57,825 nucleotides of DNA, taken from NCBI GenBank assembly GCA_944386685.1, contig CALXCA010000002.1, positions 80,649 through 138,473 of the forward strand, read 5' to 3'. The notes below the pieces were generated by a model. That model searched no databases, was not told the origin of the DNA, and worked only from the letters and a program-made list of their open reading frames with translations. Source of the DNA: an uncultured Clostridia bacterium (lineage in GTDB: Bacteria > Bacillota > Clostridia > TANB77 > CAG-508). The position numbers were made by a program, and so were the translations under genes. Positions 7,395 through 17,269 of the stretch are shown in pieces; position 1 is the stretch's first letter, and every line of letters begins with the position of its first letter.

Positions 7395-7648
7395 TTACTA
7401 GATAATGAGCTTGAATAAAGAAACGATGATATTATAATATTTTAAAGCTTCGACGCTTGATTGAAATGAAAATTAGAATTCATTTGGCTTTTGCATGAGG
7501 AATGTTCACGGTACTCGAGTTTACGAGAGGGTCGGAGTGAAAGAGGCTCATGAAAAAGCCTTATGAATTCTTTTTGAATGGAATGAACAGGAGAACTTTA
7601 AAATATTATAATATCATCGTTTCTTTATTCAAGCTCATTATCTAGTAA
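7395..7648. repeat. Structured repeat element, copy 1
   Basis: A perfect 53-bp inverted repeat (7395-7447 with 7596-7648) encloses a 148-nt core (7448-7595). The core is identical, in reverse orientation, to 36345-36492 and clearly related to 25199-25354. Nested helices inside it: GAATTCAT (7476-7483) with 7563-7570, GGCTTTT (7486-7492) with 7554-7560, CATGAG (7494-7499) with 7547-7552, and CTCG/CGAG (7514-7527). No reading frame of note. It is either a structured RNA or a non-autonomous mobile element. Confidence 0.85.
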
Positions 7649-7677
7649 TATAAAAAATAATTTTTTTTGTAAAAAAT

Positions 7678-7706
7678 TTGCAAAAGATGTAAAATAATGT
7701 TATAAT
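7678..7706 (+). promoter_or_regulatory. Promoter of the NRPS operon
   Basis: TTGCAA (7678-7683), 17 bp, TATAAT (7701-7706), 39 bp before the NRPS start and 30 bp after the structured repeat. Confidence 0.75.
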
Positions 7707-7744
7707 GAAAAGGTAAAAAATTATAAAATAAAAGGTGTTAAAAA

Positions 7745-10700
7745 ATGGAAAACTTAACAAATTCTCAAAAATCTATTTGGGTAACTGAGCAATATTACAA
7801 GGGAAGCTCAGTTAATACAATATCTGGAAGTGCAATAATAGATGAAAAATTAGACTTTCAAAAATTAGAAAAGTCTATAAGAATTGTGTGCCAAAAACAT
7901 GATAATTTTAAAATTAAACTAAAGATAAAAGATGGAGAGATATTTCAAGAGTTTACAAATGATAAAGAAAATATTGAGTTTATTAATCTTGCAAATGAAA
8001 AAGAATTTGAAAAATTTAGAATCAAAACAATCAAAAAAACATTTGATTTAGAGTCACAATTATATAAATTTTATATCATTAAATTTGAAAATGGAAAAGG
8101 AGCCTTTTTGCTCAATATTCACCATTTGATTTCTGACGCGTGGACTTTAGCGCTTATTTGTAATGACATAATTAAAACTTATTCAAAATTAATTAATAAT
8201 CAAGAAATTGAAACAAAATCAATATACTCATATATTGATTACATTAAATCTGAAAAAGAATACCATAAAAGTGAAAAATATAAAATAGACAAAAATTATT
8301 GGTTAGAAAAATATAAAACAATACCGGAAGTAGCTACAATACCAGGAAGTAAACAGAATGAAGCAAATATAAGTAGTGTAATAGGAGAAAGAAAACAATT
8401 TAAGATAGAACAAGAACAAGTAAATAAAATAAAAGAATATTGTAAAGAAAATAAAATCTCTTTATATAATTTTTTTATGGCAGTTTATTCAATATATATT
8501 GCAGAAATTTCAAATTTAGATGATTTTGCTATTGGAACTCCAATTCTAAATAGAACAAATTTTAAAGAAAAAAATACAGCAGGAATGTTTATTAATATGG
8601 CTCCTTTAAGAATAAAATTTAGTGAAGATATAGAATTTAAAGACTTTGTAAAAAATATTGCTATAGAATCAATAGGAATGTTAAAACATCAAAAATATTC
8701 ATATCAAAGTTTAATTGAGGAGTTAAGGAAAAAAGATAAAAATATTCCTAATTTATACAATATTCTAATTTCATATCAAATAACAAATGCTCAATCAAAA
8801 GAAACAGATATTACATATAAATCTGAATGGACATTTAATGGATGTTGTGCAGATGATATGGATATACAAATTTATGATTTAAATGATACAGGAAGTTTAA
8901 ATATAGCATATGATTATAAGGTATCGATTTATGAAGGAAGTGATATAGAAAAACTTCATAAAAGAATAGAATATATAATATCTCAAGTATTAAATAAAAA
9001 TGATATAGAAATAAAAGATATAGAAATTGTAACTCCAAAAGAAAAAGAAAAATTAGTTTATGAATTTAATCAAACTGATTTAGAGTATGATAAAACTAAA
9101 CCTATTATAAAATATTTTGAAGAACAAGCAGAAAAAGAGCCAGATAAAATTGCTTTAATATGTAATAATAAAAAAATAACATATGGCGAGTTAAATGAAA
9201 AATCTACAAAACTTGCTTTTAAATTAAAAGAATTTGATATAAAAGAAAATGATATAGTTGGTATTATGATAAATCGTTCTGTAGAAATGGTAATTGGTAT
9301 TTTTGCAATATTAAAAGCTGATGCTACATATTTACCAATAGATCCAGAATATCCGTTAGAGCGAATAAATTATATGATTGCAGATAGCAATGCAAAAGTA
9401 GTATTAATTGATGATAAAATAAAAAAAGATGATTTTAAAAATTGTTTATTAGTTAATGTAAATGAACAAATAAATTATGAGTGTTCAGGTATAATAAAAA
9501 CAAAAGTGACAAATCAAGACAATAGAATTGTATATTTAATATATACTTCTGGTTCAACAGGAAAGCCAAAAGGTGTAAGGATAACTAATAACAATTTAAA
9601 CAATTTTGTTTTTGGAATGAAACAAAATATTGATTTTAATAAAGAAAAAACAATGGTTTCAGTTACAACTATATGTTTTGATATATTTGGTCTAGAATTA
9701 TGGTGTTCACTAACAACAGGAATGACACTTGTTATAGCAAATGAAAATGAACAGAATTCACTAATTTTACTAAATAAGTTATGTATAGAAAATAATGTTA
9801 ATATGATACAAACTACACCATCAAGATTTTCAATAATATTTGAAGAATTAAATAATATTGATTTTATGAAAAAGATTACCGAAATCTTAGTAGGAGGAGA
9901 AAGTCTTGGAAAAAGATTGTTAACCAAAATACAAGAGAATTCAGATGCCAAAATATATAATATGTATGGACCAACAGAAACAACTATATGGTCAACAATG
10001 AAAGACGTTACACATGAAAATATAATTACAATAGGGAAGCCAATAGCAAATACTAAATGCTATATATTAAATAGAAATCAAAAATTATTACCAATTGGAA
10101 TAAAAGGAGAATTATATATTGGTGGTGAAGGAGTATCAAAAGGGTATTTAAATAGAGAGGATTTAAATAATGAAAAATTTATTCAATCACCATTTAAAAA
10201 TAATGAAAGAATATATAATACAAATGATTTAGCGTATATAAAAGACAATGGAGAAATTATTCATTTAGGAAGAGATGATTCTCAAATAAAAATCAGAGGA
10301 TATAGGGTAGAATTAGGGGAGATAGAACAAATAATAGAACAAAGTGGGTTTGTTTCACAAGTTGTTGTACAAAAGATTAAATTAAAAAATAATCATAGTT
10401 CATTAATAGCATATTATGTTGCAAACAAGCAAAATAAAACAGGTATAAATGAGAAAATTATTAAAAACTATTTATTAAGAAAATTACCACAATACATGAT
10501 ACCACAATATTTTATACAATTAAAAGAAATGCCTTATACTCCAAATGGAAAAATTGATAGAAAAGCTCTACCAGAACTAAATGAAAAAAATAAAAATAGA
10601 GAAATAACACAGCCAAGAAATGAAATTGATAAAGAATTAATAAAAATGTTAAAAAATATGCTAAATTATGAAGATATTAGTATAAATGACACTTTACTAG

Positions 10701-13700
10701 ACTTAGGAGGAGACTCTTTAACAGGTATAACATTATCAACAAAAATTTTATCAAAATATAATGTACAAATAAATATAAAAGATATATTATCTAATTTTAC
10801 AATAAAAAATATGTCTGACTATATTTTAAAAAATAAAAATGAAAGTAAGGAAATAAAAATTCCAAGGATAGAACATAGAGAATTTTATCCATTATCATCT
10901 GCTCAAAAAAGAATTTATTATAATAGTAAGATGATAAGTGAAGAAAATACAGTATATAATATGCCAGGAGCCATTTTAATAGATGGAATTTTAGATATTA
11001 ACAAAATTCAAGAATCATTAAATAAAATTGTCCAAAGACATGAAATTTTAAGAACAGAGTTTGTATTAAATGGAACTGAAATTGAACAAAAAGTAATAGA
11101 AAATGTAGACATAAAAGTTCCAACATTTTACAATAAAAGCGAAGAAATAGAAGAAATTATAGAAAAATTTTCTAAGCCATTTAAATTAGAAAATGAGTTT
11201 TTAATAAGAGTTGAAGTTCACTTTATTGATAACCAAAAAACATTAATTTTGGTTGATTCTCATCATATAATTATGGATGGAACAGGTTTAAATAATTTAA
11301 TTATTGAATTTAACAGAATTTATAATGGAGATAATTTGAAAAGATTACCAATCCAATACAGGGACTATTCAGTATGGGAAGATAATTTTTTAAAGAGTAA
11401 TAAAATTAATGAAATAGAGAGTTATTGGATTAATAAATTTAAAGGTTGTGATTTTGAACAAATTAATTTACCATATGATTATAAAACAGTAGCAAATAGA
11501 TCTTATTATGGAGATAGAGTTTCAAACATAATAGATGAAAAAGAATTTAAAAGAATAGAAAGATATGCTAAGAAAAATGGCGTTTCTCCATATGTATTCT
11601 TTTTATCAGCATTTTTTATTTTATTGTATAAATATACAGGGCAAAAAGATATTAATTTAGGAAGTCCAATTGCAAATAGAAACATAAATGAAACTAAAAG
11701 AATGATAGGAATGTTTGTAAATAATATAGTTGTTAGAGGGAAGATAAATTCAGATGAAACATTCAAAGAATTTTTGGATAATATAAAAGAACAAGTTTTA
11801 GATGATTTATCATATCAACCATATCCATTTGATTTACTAGTAAAAAAATTAGGAGTTCAAACAGATCCATCAAGAAACCCTTTATTTGATATAATGTTTA
11901 CTTATCAAAATAAAGAAGAAAGAAGTATAAAAATTAATGATAAAGAAAGTAAAATTATAGAATTAAATAATCACATTTCTAAATTTAATCTTAGCATAGA
12001 AATTAAGCCCGAGGCTCATACAATTAATATTGAATATAGTACAGAACTTTTTAAAAGACAAACTATAGAAAGATTATTTGAACATTATATAAATTTATTA
12101 AATATTATTATGAATGATGTAAATACTCCAATAAAAGATATTTCAATAATTTCTGAAGAAGAAAAAGAAATAATAATAAAGAAATTTAATAAAACTAAAA
12201 AAAATTATCCTAAAAATAAAACTGTTATAACATTGTTTGAAGAACAAGTTTTAAAGAATAAAAACAAAAATGCGTTAATTTTTGAAGATAAAAAAATTAC
12301 TTATAAGGAATTAAATGAAAAGGCAAATCAATTAGCTGAATATTTAAAAGAACTAAATATAAAACAAAATGATATTATAGGAATAATGTTACCTAGATCA
12401 ACTGAACTAATATATTCTATTATAGGTGTTCTTAAAGCAGGGGCATGTTATATACCAATAGATCCAGAATATCCGGCAAATAGAATAAAATATATGTTAG
12501 AAGATAGTAATGCAAAATGTCTTATAACAAGTAGAAAATTAGAAGAGCAAATTCAATTTTCAAATAAAATTATTATAGATGAAAGTAGTTTTAACCTTTG
12601 TAAATATAGTAAAAATAATTTAATAAATATAAATAATCCAAATGACTTAGTTTATATCATTTATACTTCTGGTTCAACGGGAAAACCAAAGGGCGTAGAA
12701 ATTATGCATAAAAATTTATATAATTTTATTTTAGGTGTAAAAGAAAAAATAAATTTTGATGAAAATAAAAATATGCTTTCTGTTACAACGGTTTGCTTTG
12801 ATATTTTTGGCCTTGAATTGTGGGGAGCATTAACATCAGGTCAAACTTTAGTAATTACAAATGAAGAAGAACAAAATGTACCTAAATTATTAAATAAATT
12901 ATGTATTAAAAATAATGTAAATATTATACAAACAACTCCAGCAAGATATTCATTAATTTTAGAGGATAAGGAAAATTTAGATTTCTTTAAAAATATAACA
13001 GATATATTGATTGGAGGAGAACCTTTAACGGAGAATATTTTGGTAGAATTAAAAGAAATTTCAAAGGCTAAAATATATAATATGTATGGACCAACAGAAA
13101 CAACAATCTGGTCAACAATAAAAGAGGTATCAAAAGACAGAAATATAACAATAGGAAAGCCAATAGCTAATACGCAAGTTTATGTATTAGATAGAGATTT
13201 GAATATTTTGCCTATTGGAATAGAAGGGGAATTATATATATCTGGAGATGGAGTTGGAAGAGGATATCATAATGAAATAAATAAAACCAATATGAATTTT
13301 ATAGAAAATCCTTTTATACCAAATCATATAATGTATAAAACAGGAGATATATGTAAATTTAATAATTCAGGAGAACTTATTTGCTATGGTAGAATGGATA
13401 ATCAGATAAAATTAAGAGGATTAAGAATTGAATTAGAAGAAATAGAAAAAAGAATTATGGAATATCCATTTATAAGTAAAGTTAAAGTAATAAAACAAAT
13501 AATAGGAAATAGAGAAATAATTTCTGCTTATTACATTTCTAAAAGAAGAATAAGGGTACCAGAATTAAGAACATATTTAAATAAAAATTTGCCTAGTTAT
13601 ATGATTCCATCATATTTTACAGCAATAGAAAAATTTCCTTATACACCAAATGGAAAAATAGATACTAAATTATTACCTATACCAGATAAAATGCTAGAAT

Positions 13701-15166
13701 CTCAAAAAGTAAAATATGAAAAACCAAAAACAGATTTACAAAATAAAATTGTCGAAATATGGGAAGAAGTTTTAAATATTAAGCCAATTGGAATAAAAGA
13801 TAATTTTTTTGAACTTGGTGGGGATTCTATCCTTGCAATGAATTTAAATATTAGATTGATGAAAATAACAGACAATATTTCTTATTCAGATATTTTTTCT
13901 TATCCTACAATTTATGAACTATCTAAAAAAATAGAAAGTGAATTTAAAACAAATCAACAAGATTTTAGTAATTTAAATATTAAATATAAAAATATATTAG
14001 AAAATAATATGAAAATGCCTAGTAAAATAGAAAAATATCCAGTTGGAAACATATTATTAACAGGTGTAACTGGATTTTTAGGAATGCATATAATGGAACA
14101 ATTTTTAAAAGAAGAAAGTGGAATAATTTATGTACTAGTAAGAAAAGAAGTGGGACTTGAGGTTAATGAAAAATTTTTAAATAAATTACATTATTATTTT
14201 GATAATAAATATGATAAATATTTAAATGATAGAATTATAATAATACAAGGAGATATGACAGAAAATGGATTAGGATTAAAACAAGAAGATTTATTTAAAT
14301 TAGGAAATTCAATTGATACTATAATAAATTCAGCTGCTAAAGTATCTCATTACGGAAATTATCAGGAATTTTATAATATAAATGTAAAGAGTGTAGAAAA
14401 ATTACTTGAGTTTGCTAAAATGTTTAATAAAAAACTAGTTCAAATTTCTACTTTAAGTGTTTCTGGAAATGCATTTGAAAATAGAGAAAGTTATAAAAAT
14501 CAAATTGAAGAAAAAATAGAATTCTATGAAAATAATTTTTATATAAACCAAGATTTAGAAAATGTTTATGTTAGAAGTAAATTTGAAGCAGAGAAAAAAG
14601 TATTAGATGCTATAGAAAATGGTGTAAATGCATATATTTTAAGAATAGGAAATTTGATGCCTAGATATAAAGATGGAAAATTTCAAGAGAATATTATAGA
14701 AAATGCATATTTGAATAGATTAAAAATCTTTTTAAAATTAAAAACTATACCAGATTATTTATCAAATGAATATTTAGAATTTACACCTGTAGATAAAGCT
14801 GCAGAAGCAATTATAAAAGTAATGCAATATAGTAATGACTTTAATAGAATCTATCATATATTTAATGATAATTATATAGAATTAAAAAATATATTTGAAA
14901 TTATGAAAAAAAATAATATAGATATTAAAATAATTGAAAATGAAAGGTTCAAAAAGTTAATTAGAGATATATTAAATAGCAAAAACGCTGATATATTAAG
15001 TCCAATAATAAATGAACTTGACAAAAACTTGGATTTAAATTATTATAGTAAAATAAAAATAAATTCAGACCATTCAAAAAAATTATTAAAAAAATACAGT
15101 TTTGAATGGCCAATTATAGATAAAAAATATATAGACAATATACTAAAGTTAATAAAAGGAGAATAA
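7745..15166 (+). CDS. Two-module nonribosomal peptide synthetase with terminal reductase (C-A-T-C-A-T-R)
   Basis: 2473 residues. Condensation domain 1 (about 1-430) has HHLISDA at 126-132, Ala replacing the usual Gly; as an initiation C domain it may N-acylate the first residue. Adenylation domain 1 (about 455-950) has YTSGSTGKPKG and NMYGPTETTIWS; carrier 1 has GGDS with Ser991. C2 (about 1045-1480) has HHIIMDG at 1173-1179. A2 spans about 1495-1985; carrier 2 has GGDS with Ser2028. The reductase (about 2100-2473) is an NAD(P)-binding SDR: TGVTGFLG at 2106-2113 and Tyr2275-Lys2279. The terminal domain should release the peptide as an aldehyde. By eye both A domains give the same pocket code DILQLGMIW, close to codes I recall for glycine. 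Such enzymes from gut Clostridia make dipeptide aldehydes and pyrazinones. No phosphopantetheinyl transferase or exporter is in the window. Confidence 0.92.
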   Translation: MENLTNSQKSIWVTEQYYKGSSVNTISGSAIIDEKLDFQKLEKSIRIVCQKHDNFKIKLKIKDGEIFQEFTNDKENIEFINLANEKEFEKFRIKTIKKTFDLESQLYKFYIIKFENGKGAFLLNIHHLISDAWTLALICNDIIKTYSKLINNQEIETKSIYSYIDYIKSEKEYHKSEKYKIDKNYWLEKYKTIPEVATIPGSKQNEANISSVIGERKQFKIEQEQVNKIKEYCKENKISLYNFFMAVYSIYIAEISNLDDFAIGTPILNRTNFKEKNTAGMFINMAPLRIKFSEDIEFKDFVKNIAIESIGMLKHQKYSYQSLIEELRKKDKNIPNLYNILISYQITNAQSKETDITYKSEWTFNGCCADDMDIQIYDLNDTGSLNIAYDYKVSIYEGSDIEKLHKRIEYIISQVLNKNDIEIKDIEIVTPKEKEKLVYEFNQTDLEYDKTKPIIKYFEEQAEKEPDKIALICNNKKITYGELNEKSTKLAFKLKEFDIKENDIVGIMINRSVEMVIGIFAILKADATYLPIDPEYPLERINYMIADSNAKVVLIDDKIKKDDFKNCLLVNVNEQINYECSGIIKTKVTNQDNRIVYLIYTSGSTGKPKGVRITNNNLNNFVFGMKQNIDFNKEKTMVSVTTICFDIFGLELWCSLTTGMTLVIANENEQNSLILLNKLCIENNVNMIQTTPSRFSIIFEELNNIDFMKKITEILVGGESLGKRLLTKIQENSDAKIYNMYGPTETTIWSTMKDVTHENIITIGKPIANTKCYILNRNQKLLPIGIKGELYIGGEGVSKGYLNREDLNNEKFIQSPFKNNERIYNTNDLAYIKDNGEIIHLGRDDSQIKIRGYRVELGEIEQIIEQSGFVSQVVVQKIKLKNNHSSLIAYYVANKQNKTGINEKIIKNYLLRKLPQYMIPQYFIQLKEMPYTPNGKIDRKALPELNEKNKNREITQPRNEIDKELIKMLKNMLNYEDISINDTLLDLGGDSLTGITLSTKILSKYNVQINIKDILSNFTIKNMSDYILKNKNESKEIKIPRIEHREFYPLSSAQKRIYYNSKMISEENTVYNMPGAILIDGILDINKIQESLNKIVQRHEILRTEFVLNGTEIEQKVIENVDIKVPTFYNKSEEIEEIIEKFSKPFKLENEFLIRVEVHFIDNQKTLILVDSHHIIMDGTGLNNLIIEFNRIYNGDNLKRLPIQYRDYSVWEDNFLKSNKINEIESYWINKFKGCDFEQINLPYDYKTVANRSYYGDRVSNIIDEKEFKRIERYAKKNGVSPYVFFLSAFFILLYKYTGQKDINLGSPIANRNINETKRMIGMFVNNIVVRGKINSDETFKEFLDNIKEQVLDDLSYQPYPFDLLVKKLGVQTDPSRNPLFDIMFTYQNKEERSIKINDKESKIIELNNHISKFNLSIEIKPEAHTINIEYSTELFKRQTIERLFEHYINLLNIIMNDVNTPIKDISIISEEEKEIIIKKFNKTKKNYPKNKTVITLFEEQVLKNKNKNALIFEDKKITYKELNEKANQLAEYLKELNIKQNDIIGIMLPRSTELIYSIIGVLKAGACYIPIDPEYPANRIKYMLEDSNAKCLITSRKLEEQIQFSNKIIIDESSFNLCKYSKNNLININNPNDLVYIIYTSGSTGKPKGVEIMHKNLYNFILGVKEKINFDENKNMLSVTTVCFDIFGLELWGALTSGQTLVITNEEEQNVPKLLNKLCIKNNVNIIQTTPARYSLILEDKENLDFFKNITDILIGGEPLTENILVELKEISKAKIYNMYGPTETTIWSTIKEVSKDRNITIGKPIANTQVYVLDRDLNILPIGIEGELYISGDGVGRGYHNEINKTNMNFIENPFIPNHIMYKTGDICKFNNSGELICYGRMDNQIKLRGLRIELEEIEKRIMEYPFISKVKVIKQIIGNREIISAYYISKRRIRVPELRTYLNKNLPSYMIPSYFTAIEKFPYTPNGKIDTKLLPIPDKMLESQKVKYEKPKTDLQNKIVEIWEEVLNIKPIGIKDNFFELGGDSILAMNLNIRLMKITDNISYSDIFSYPTIYELSKKIESEFKTNQQDFSNLNIKYKNILENNMKMPSKIEKYPVGNILLTGVTGFLGMHIMEQFLKEESGIIYVLVRKEVGLEVNEKFLNKLHYYFDNKYDKYLNDRIIIIQGDMTENGLGLKQEDLFKLGNSIDTIINSAAKVSHYGNYQEFYNINVKSVEKLLEFAKMFNKKLVQISTLSVSGNAFENRESYKNQIEEKIEFYENNFYINQDLENVYVRSKFEAEKKVLDAIENGVNAYILRIGNLMPRYKDGKFQENIIENAYLNRLKIFLKLKTIPDYLSNEYLEFTPVDKAAEAIIKVMQYSNDFNRIYHIFNDNYIELKNIFEIMKKNNIDIKIIENERFKKLIRDILNSKNADILSPIINELDKNLDLNYYSKIKINSDHSKKLLKKYSFEWPIIDKKYIDNILKLIKGE

Positions 15167-15173
15167 AGTAAAA

Positions 15174-16988
15174 ATGACAAAAGATTTTGCATTAGTTGCA
15201 TTATTTGTTGCAACAATTGTTAATATTTTACTTATAATATATTTAGCTAATACTAAAGAAAAAAAACAATTAAGTAAAATATTTATATTAACATTGAGCT
15301 TACTAATACTGTGGACAGTTAGTTTGATATTGCAAATTACAGTTTCTACTAAATTAAATATTAAACCAATTTATTTTGATTATATAACCTATATAGCAAT
15401 ATGCTTTGTACCAGTTACAGTTTTTTTTATGGGACTAATATTTGTAAAAACAAAAATAGTATTTAAAAAGAAATATTTACTGTTATTAATAGTGCCAGTT
15501 GTTTCTTTGATAGTATTATGGACAAATGATTTTCATCATTTATTTTACAAAAACTATTCAGTGGACTTTTCTATAAATGAATATGGACCATATTTTAATA
15601 TACATAATATCTATTCTTATGTATTGTTGTTAATAGGAATAATATATTTATTGAAATTTTCAATAAAAAATTCTGGATTTTTCTCTAAACAATCAATATT
15701 AATAGTAATAGGAATATCTATACCAGTAATAACTAATATATTAGGTACATTTCAAATTATTCCAATGTCAATATATATAACACCTATTACATTTACTATA
15801 ACAGTAATATTTTGTGCAATATCAATATTTAAATTTCAATTTTTAGGAGTTACACCTATTGCAATGCAAAAAATTGTTGATAGAATATCTGATAGTTTTG
15901 TTGTATTAGACGAATCAAACAGAATTATGGACTTCAATAAAACATTTATAAAAACTTTTAATATTAAAGATAATAATTTAAGAAATATAAATTTTATTGA
16001 TTTTCTAAAAGATAAGAAAATAAGAAGAGATGTTATTGATGACATAGAAAAATATATTGAAAAAGCTAATAGGTCTAAAAAAACAATATCATTTGAGCAA
16101 GAAGTAAAGGTAGTAAATAAATTTTTTAATATAGAAATTACACCAATTTATTCAGATGGTAGCTTTTTAGGAACATTGTTTTTATTAAAAGATATAACAC
16201 AACATAAACAAGATATAGAAACAATAAAAAGAAATCAAGATATACTTATGGAAAGGGAACGTTTAGCATCATTAGGTCAACTTATAGGAGGAATTGCACA
16301 TAATTTAAGAAGTCCAATAATGTCAATTGCAGGTGCAACTGAAGGACTAGAAGAATTAATAAAAGAGTATGATGAATCAATAGATGATCCTCTTGTAAAT
16401 TCACATGATCACCATGAAATAGCAGGAGAAATGGAAAGTTGGATTCCAAAAATTAGAACATATACAGAATATATGTCAGATATTATAACAACAGTAAAAG
16501 GGCAAGCAGTAGCATTAACAAATGAACAAGATGTTGAATTTACTATTAATGAATTAGTAAAAAGAGTTAGTATATTAATGAAACATGAATTAAAAAATGC
16601 ATATATAAATTTTAAAGTTTTAATGAAAATAGATGAAAATTTAACTTTAATAGGTGATGTAAATAATTTAGTTCAAGTTGTTGATAATATGATTTCAAAT
16701 TCAATTCAAGCATATAATGGGGAAAGGAATAGAGACATTGAGTTAGAAATAAATAAAAATGAAGAAAATGTTATAATAACAATTAGAGATTATGCTGGAG
16801 GTCTTCCAAAAGAAGTTCAAGAAAAATTATTTAAAGAAATGGTAACAACAAAAGGAAAAAATGGAACAGGATTAGGTTTATATATGTCATACTCAAATAT
16901 AAAGGCACATTTTGGAGGAGATATTACATATAAAACAGAAATTGGAAAGGGAACAGAATTTAATATAATTATTCCAATGAAAAAGTAA
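15174..16988 (+). CDS. Orphan sensor histidine kinase with seven-helix membrane domain and PAS
   Basis: 604 residues. About seven hydrophobic helices (residues 5-225) resemble the 7TM sensor module of histidine kinases. A PAS-like domain follows (about 235-345, ISDSFVVLDESNRIMDFNKT). The dimerization helix carries the phospho-acceptor His376 in GGIAHNLRSPIMS. The ATPase domain has VVDNMISNSIQAY (N box), IRDYAGGLPKE (G1) and GTGLGLYMSY near 564 (G2). It starts 7 bases after the NRPS stop, with its GGAG inside the end of the NRPS gene, so the two are one operon. No response regulator is adjacent. Orphan kinases in Clostridia often act on Spo0A, encoded at 35.3 kb, but a link is inference. Confidence 0.88.
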   Translation: MTKDFALVALFVATIVNILLIIYLANTKEKKQLSKIFILTLSLLILWTVSLILQITVSTKLNIKPIYFDYITYIAICFVPVTVFFMGLIFVKTKIVFKKKYLLLLIVPVVSLIVLWTNDFHHLFYKNYSVDFSINEYGPYFNIHNIYSYVLLLIGIIYLLKFSIKNSGFFSKQSILIVIGISIPVITNILGTFQIIPMSIYITPITFTITVIFCAISIFKFQFLGVTPIAMQKIVDRISDSFVVLDESNRIMDFNKTFIKTFNIKDNNLRNINFIDFLKDKKIRRDVIDDIEKYIEKANRSKKTISFEQEVKVVNKFFNIEITPIYSDGSFLGTLFLLKDITQHKQDIETIKRNQDILMERERLASLGQLIGGIAHNLRSPIMSIAGATEGLEELIKEYDESIDDPLVNSHDHHEIAGEMESWIPKIRTYTEYMSDIITTVKGQAVALTNEQDVEFTINELVKRVSILMKHELKNAYINFKVLMKIDENLTLIGDVNNLVQVVDNMISNSIQAYNGERNRDIELEINKNEENVIITIRDYAGGLPKEVQEKLFKEMVTTKGKNGTGLGLYMSYSNIKAHFGGDITYKTEIGKGTEFNIIIPMKK

Positions 16989-17084
16989 TAATTTTTATAC
17001 AATAAATAGTATAAAATTATAAAAAAATATTCTTACTATTCATACATTATGATATTATGAAAAAATGTAACTAAAATATAACTA

Positions 17085-17122
17085 AAAATAGACTGAGAAG
17101 ATATAATTTCTCAGTCTATTTT
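17085..17122. terminator. Bidirectional terminator between kinase and CobW genes
   Basis: A perfect 15-bp stem AAAATAGACTGAGAA / TTCTCAGTCTATTTT with an 8-nt loop and A/T tracts on both sides, between convergent genes. I see nothing else in 16989-17269. Confidence 0.85.
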
Positions 17123-17269
17123 ACTCGATTTTAGAAAAATATATAAAATGATATTTGCCATATTTGCATATAAATTATATTTGTACAAAATGCTACAATC
17201 GCTAGCACTTTGAGATTTTTTCATTGCAGTAGAAAATTCAAATCGGGCAATAACAAATTATATGTGGTG

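Noticed and set aside
7395..7648. Simple rho-independent terminator of the HD gene
   Set aside because: The 53-bp arms, the large conserved core and two more copies elsewhere go far beyond a terminator.
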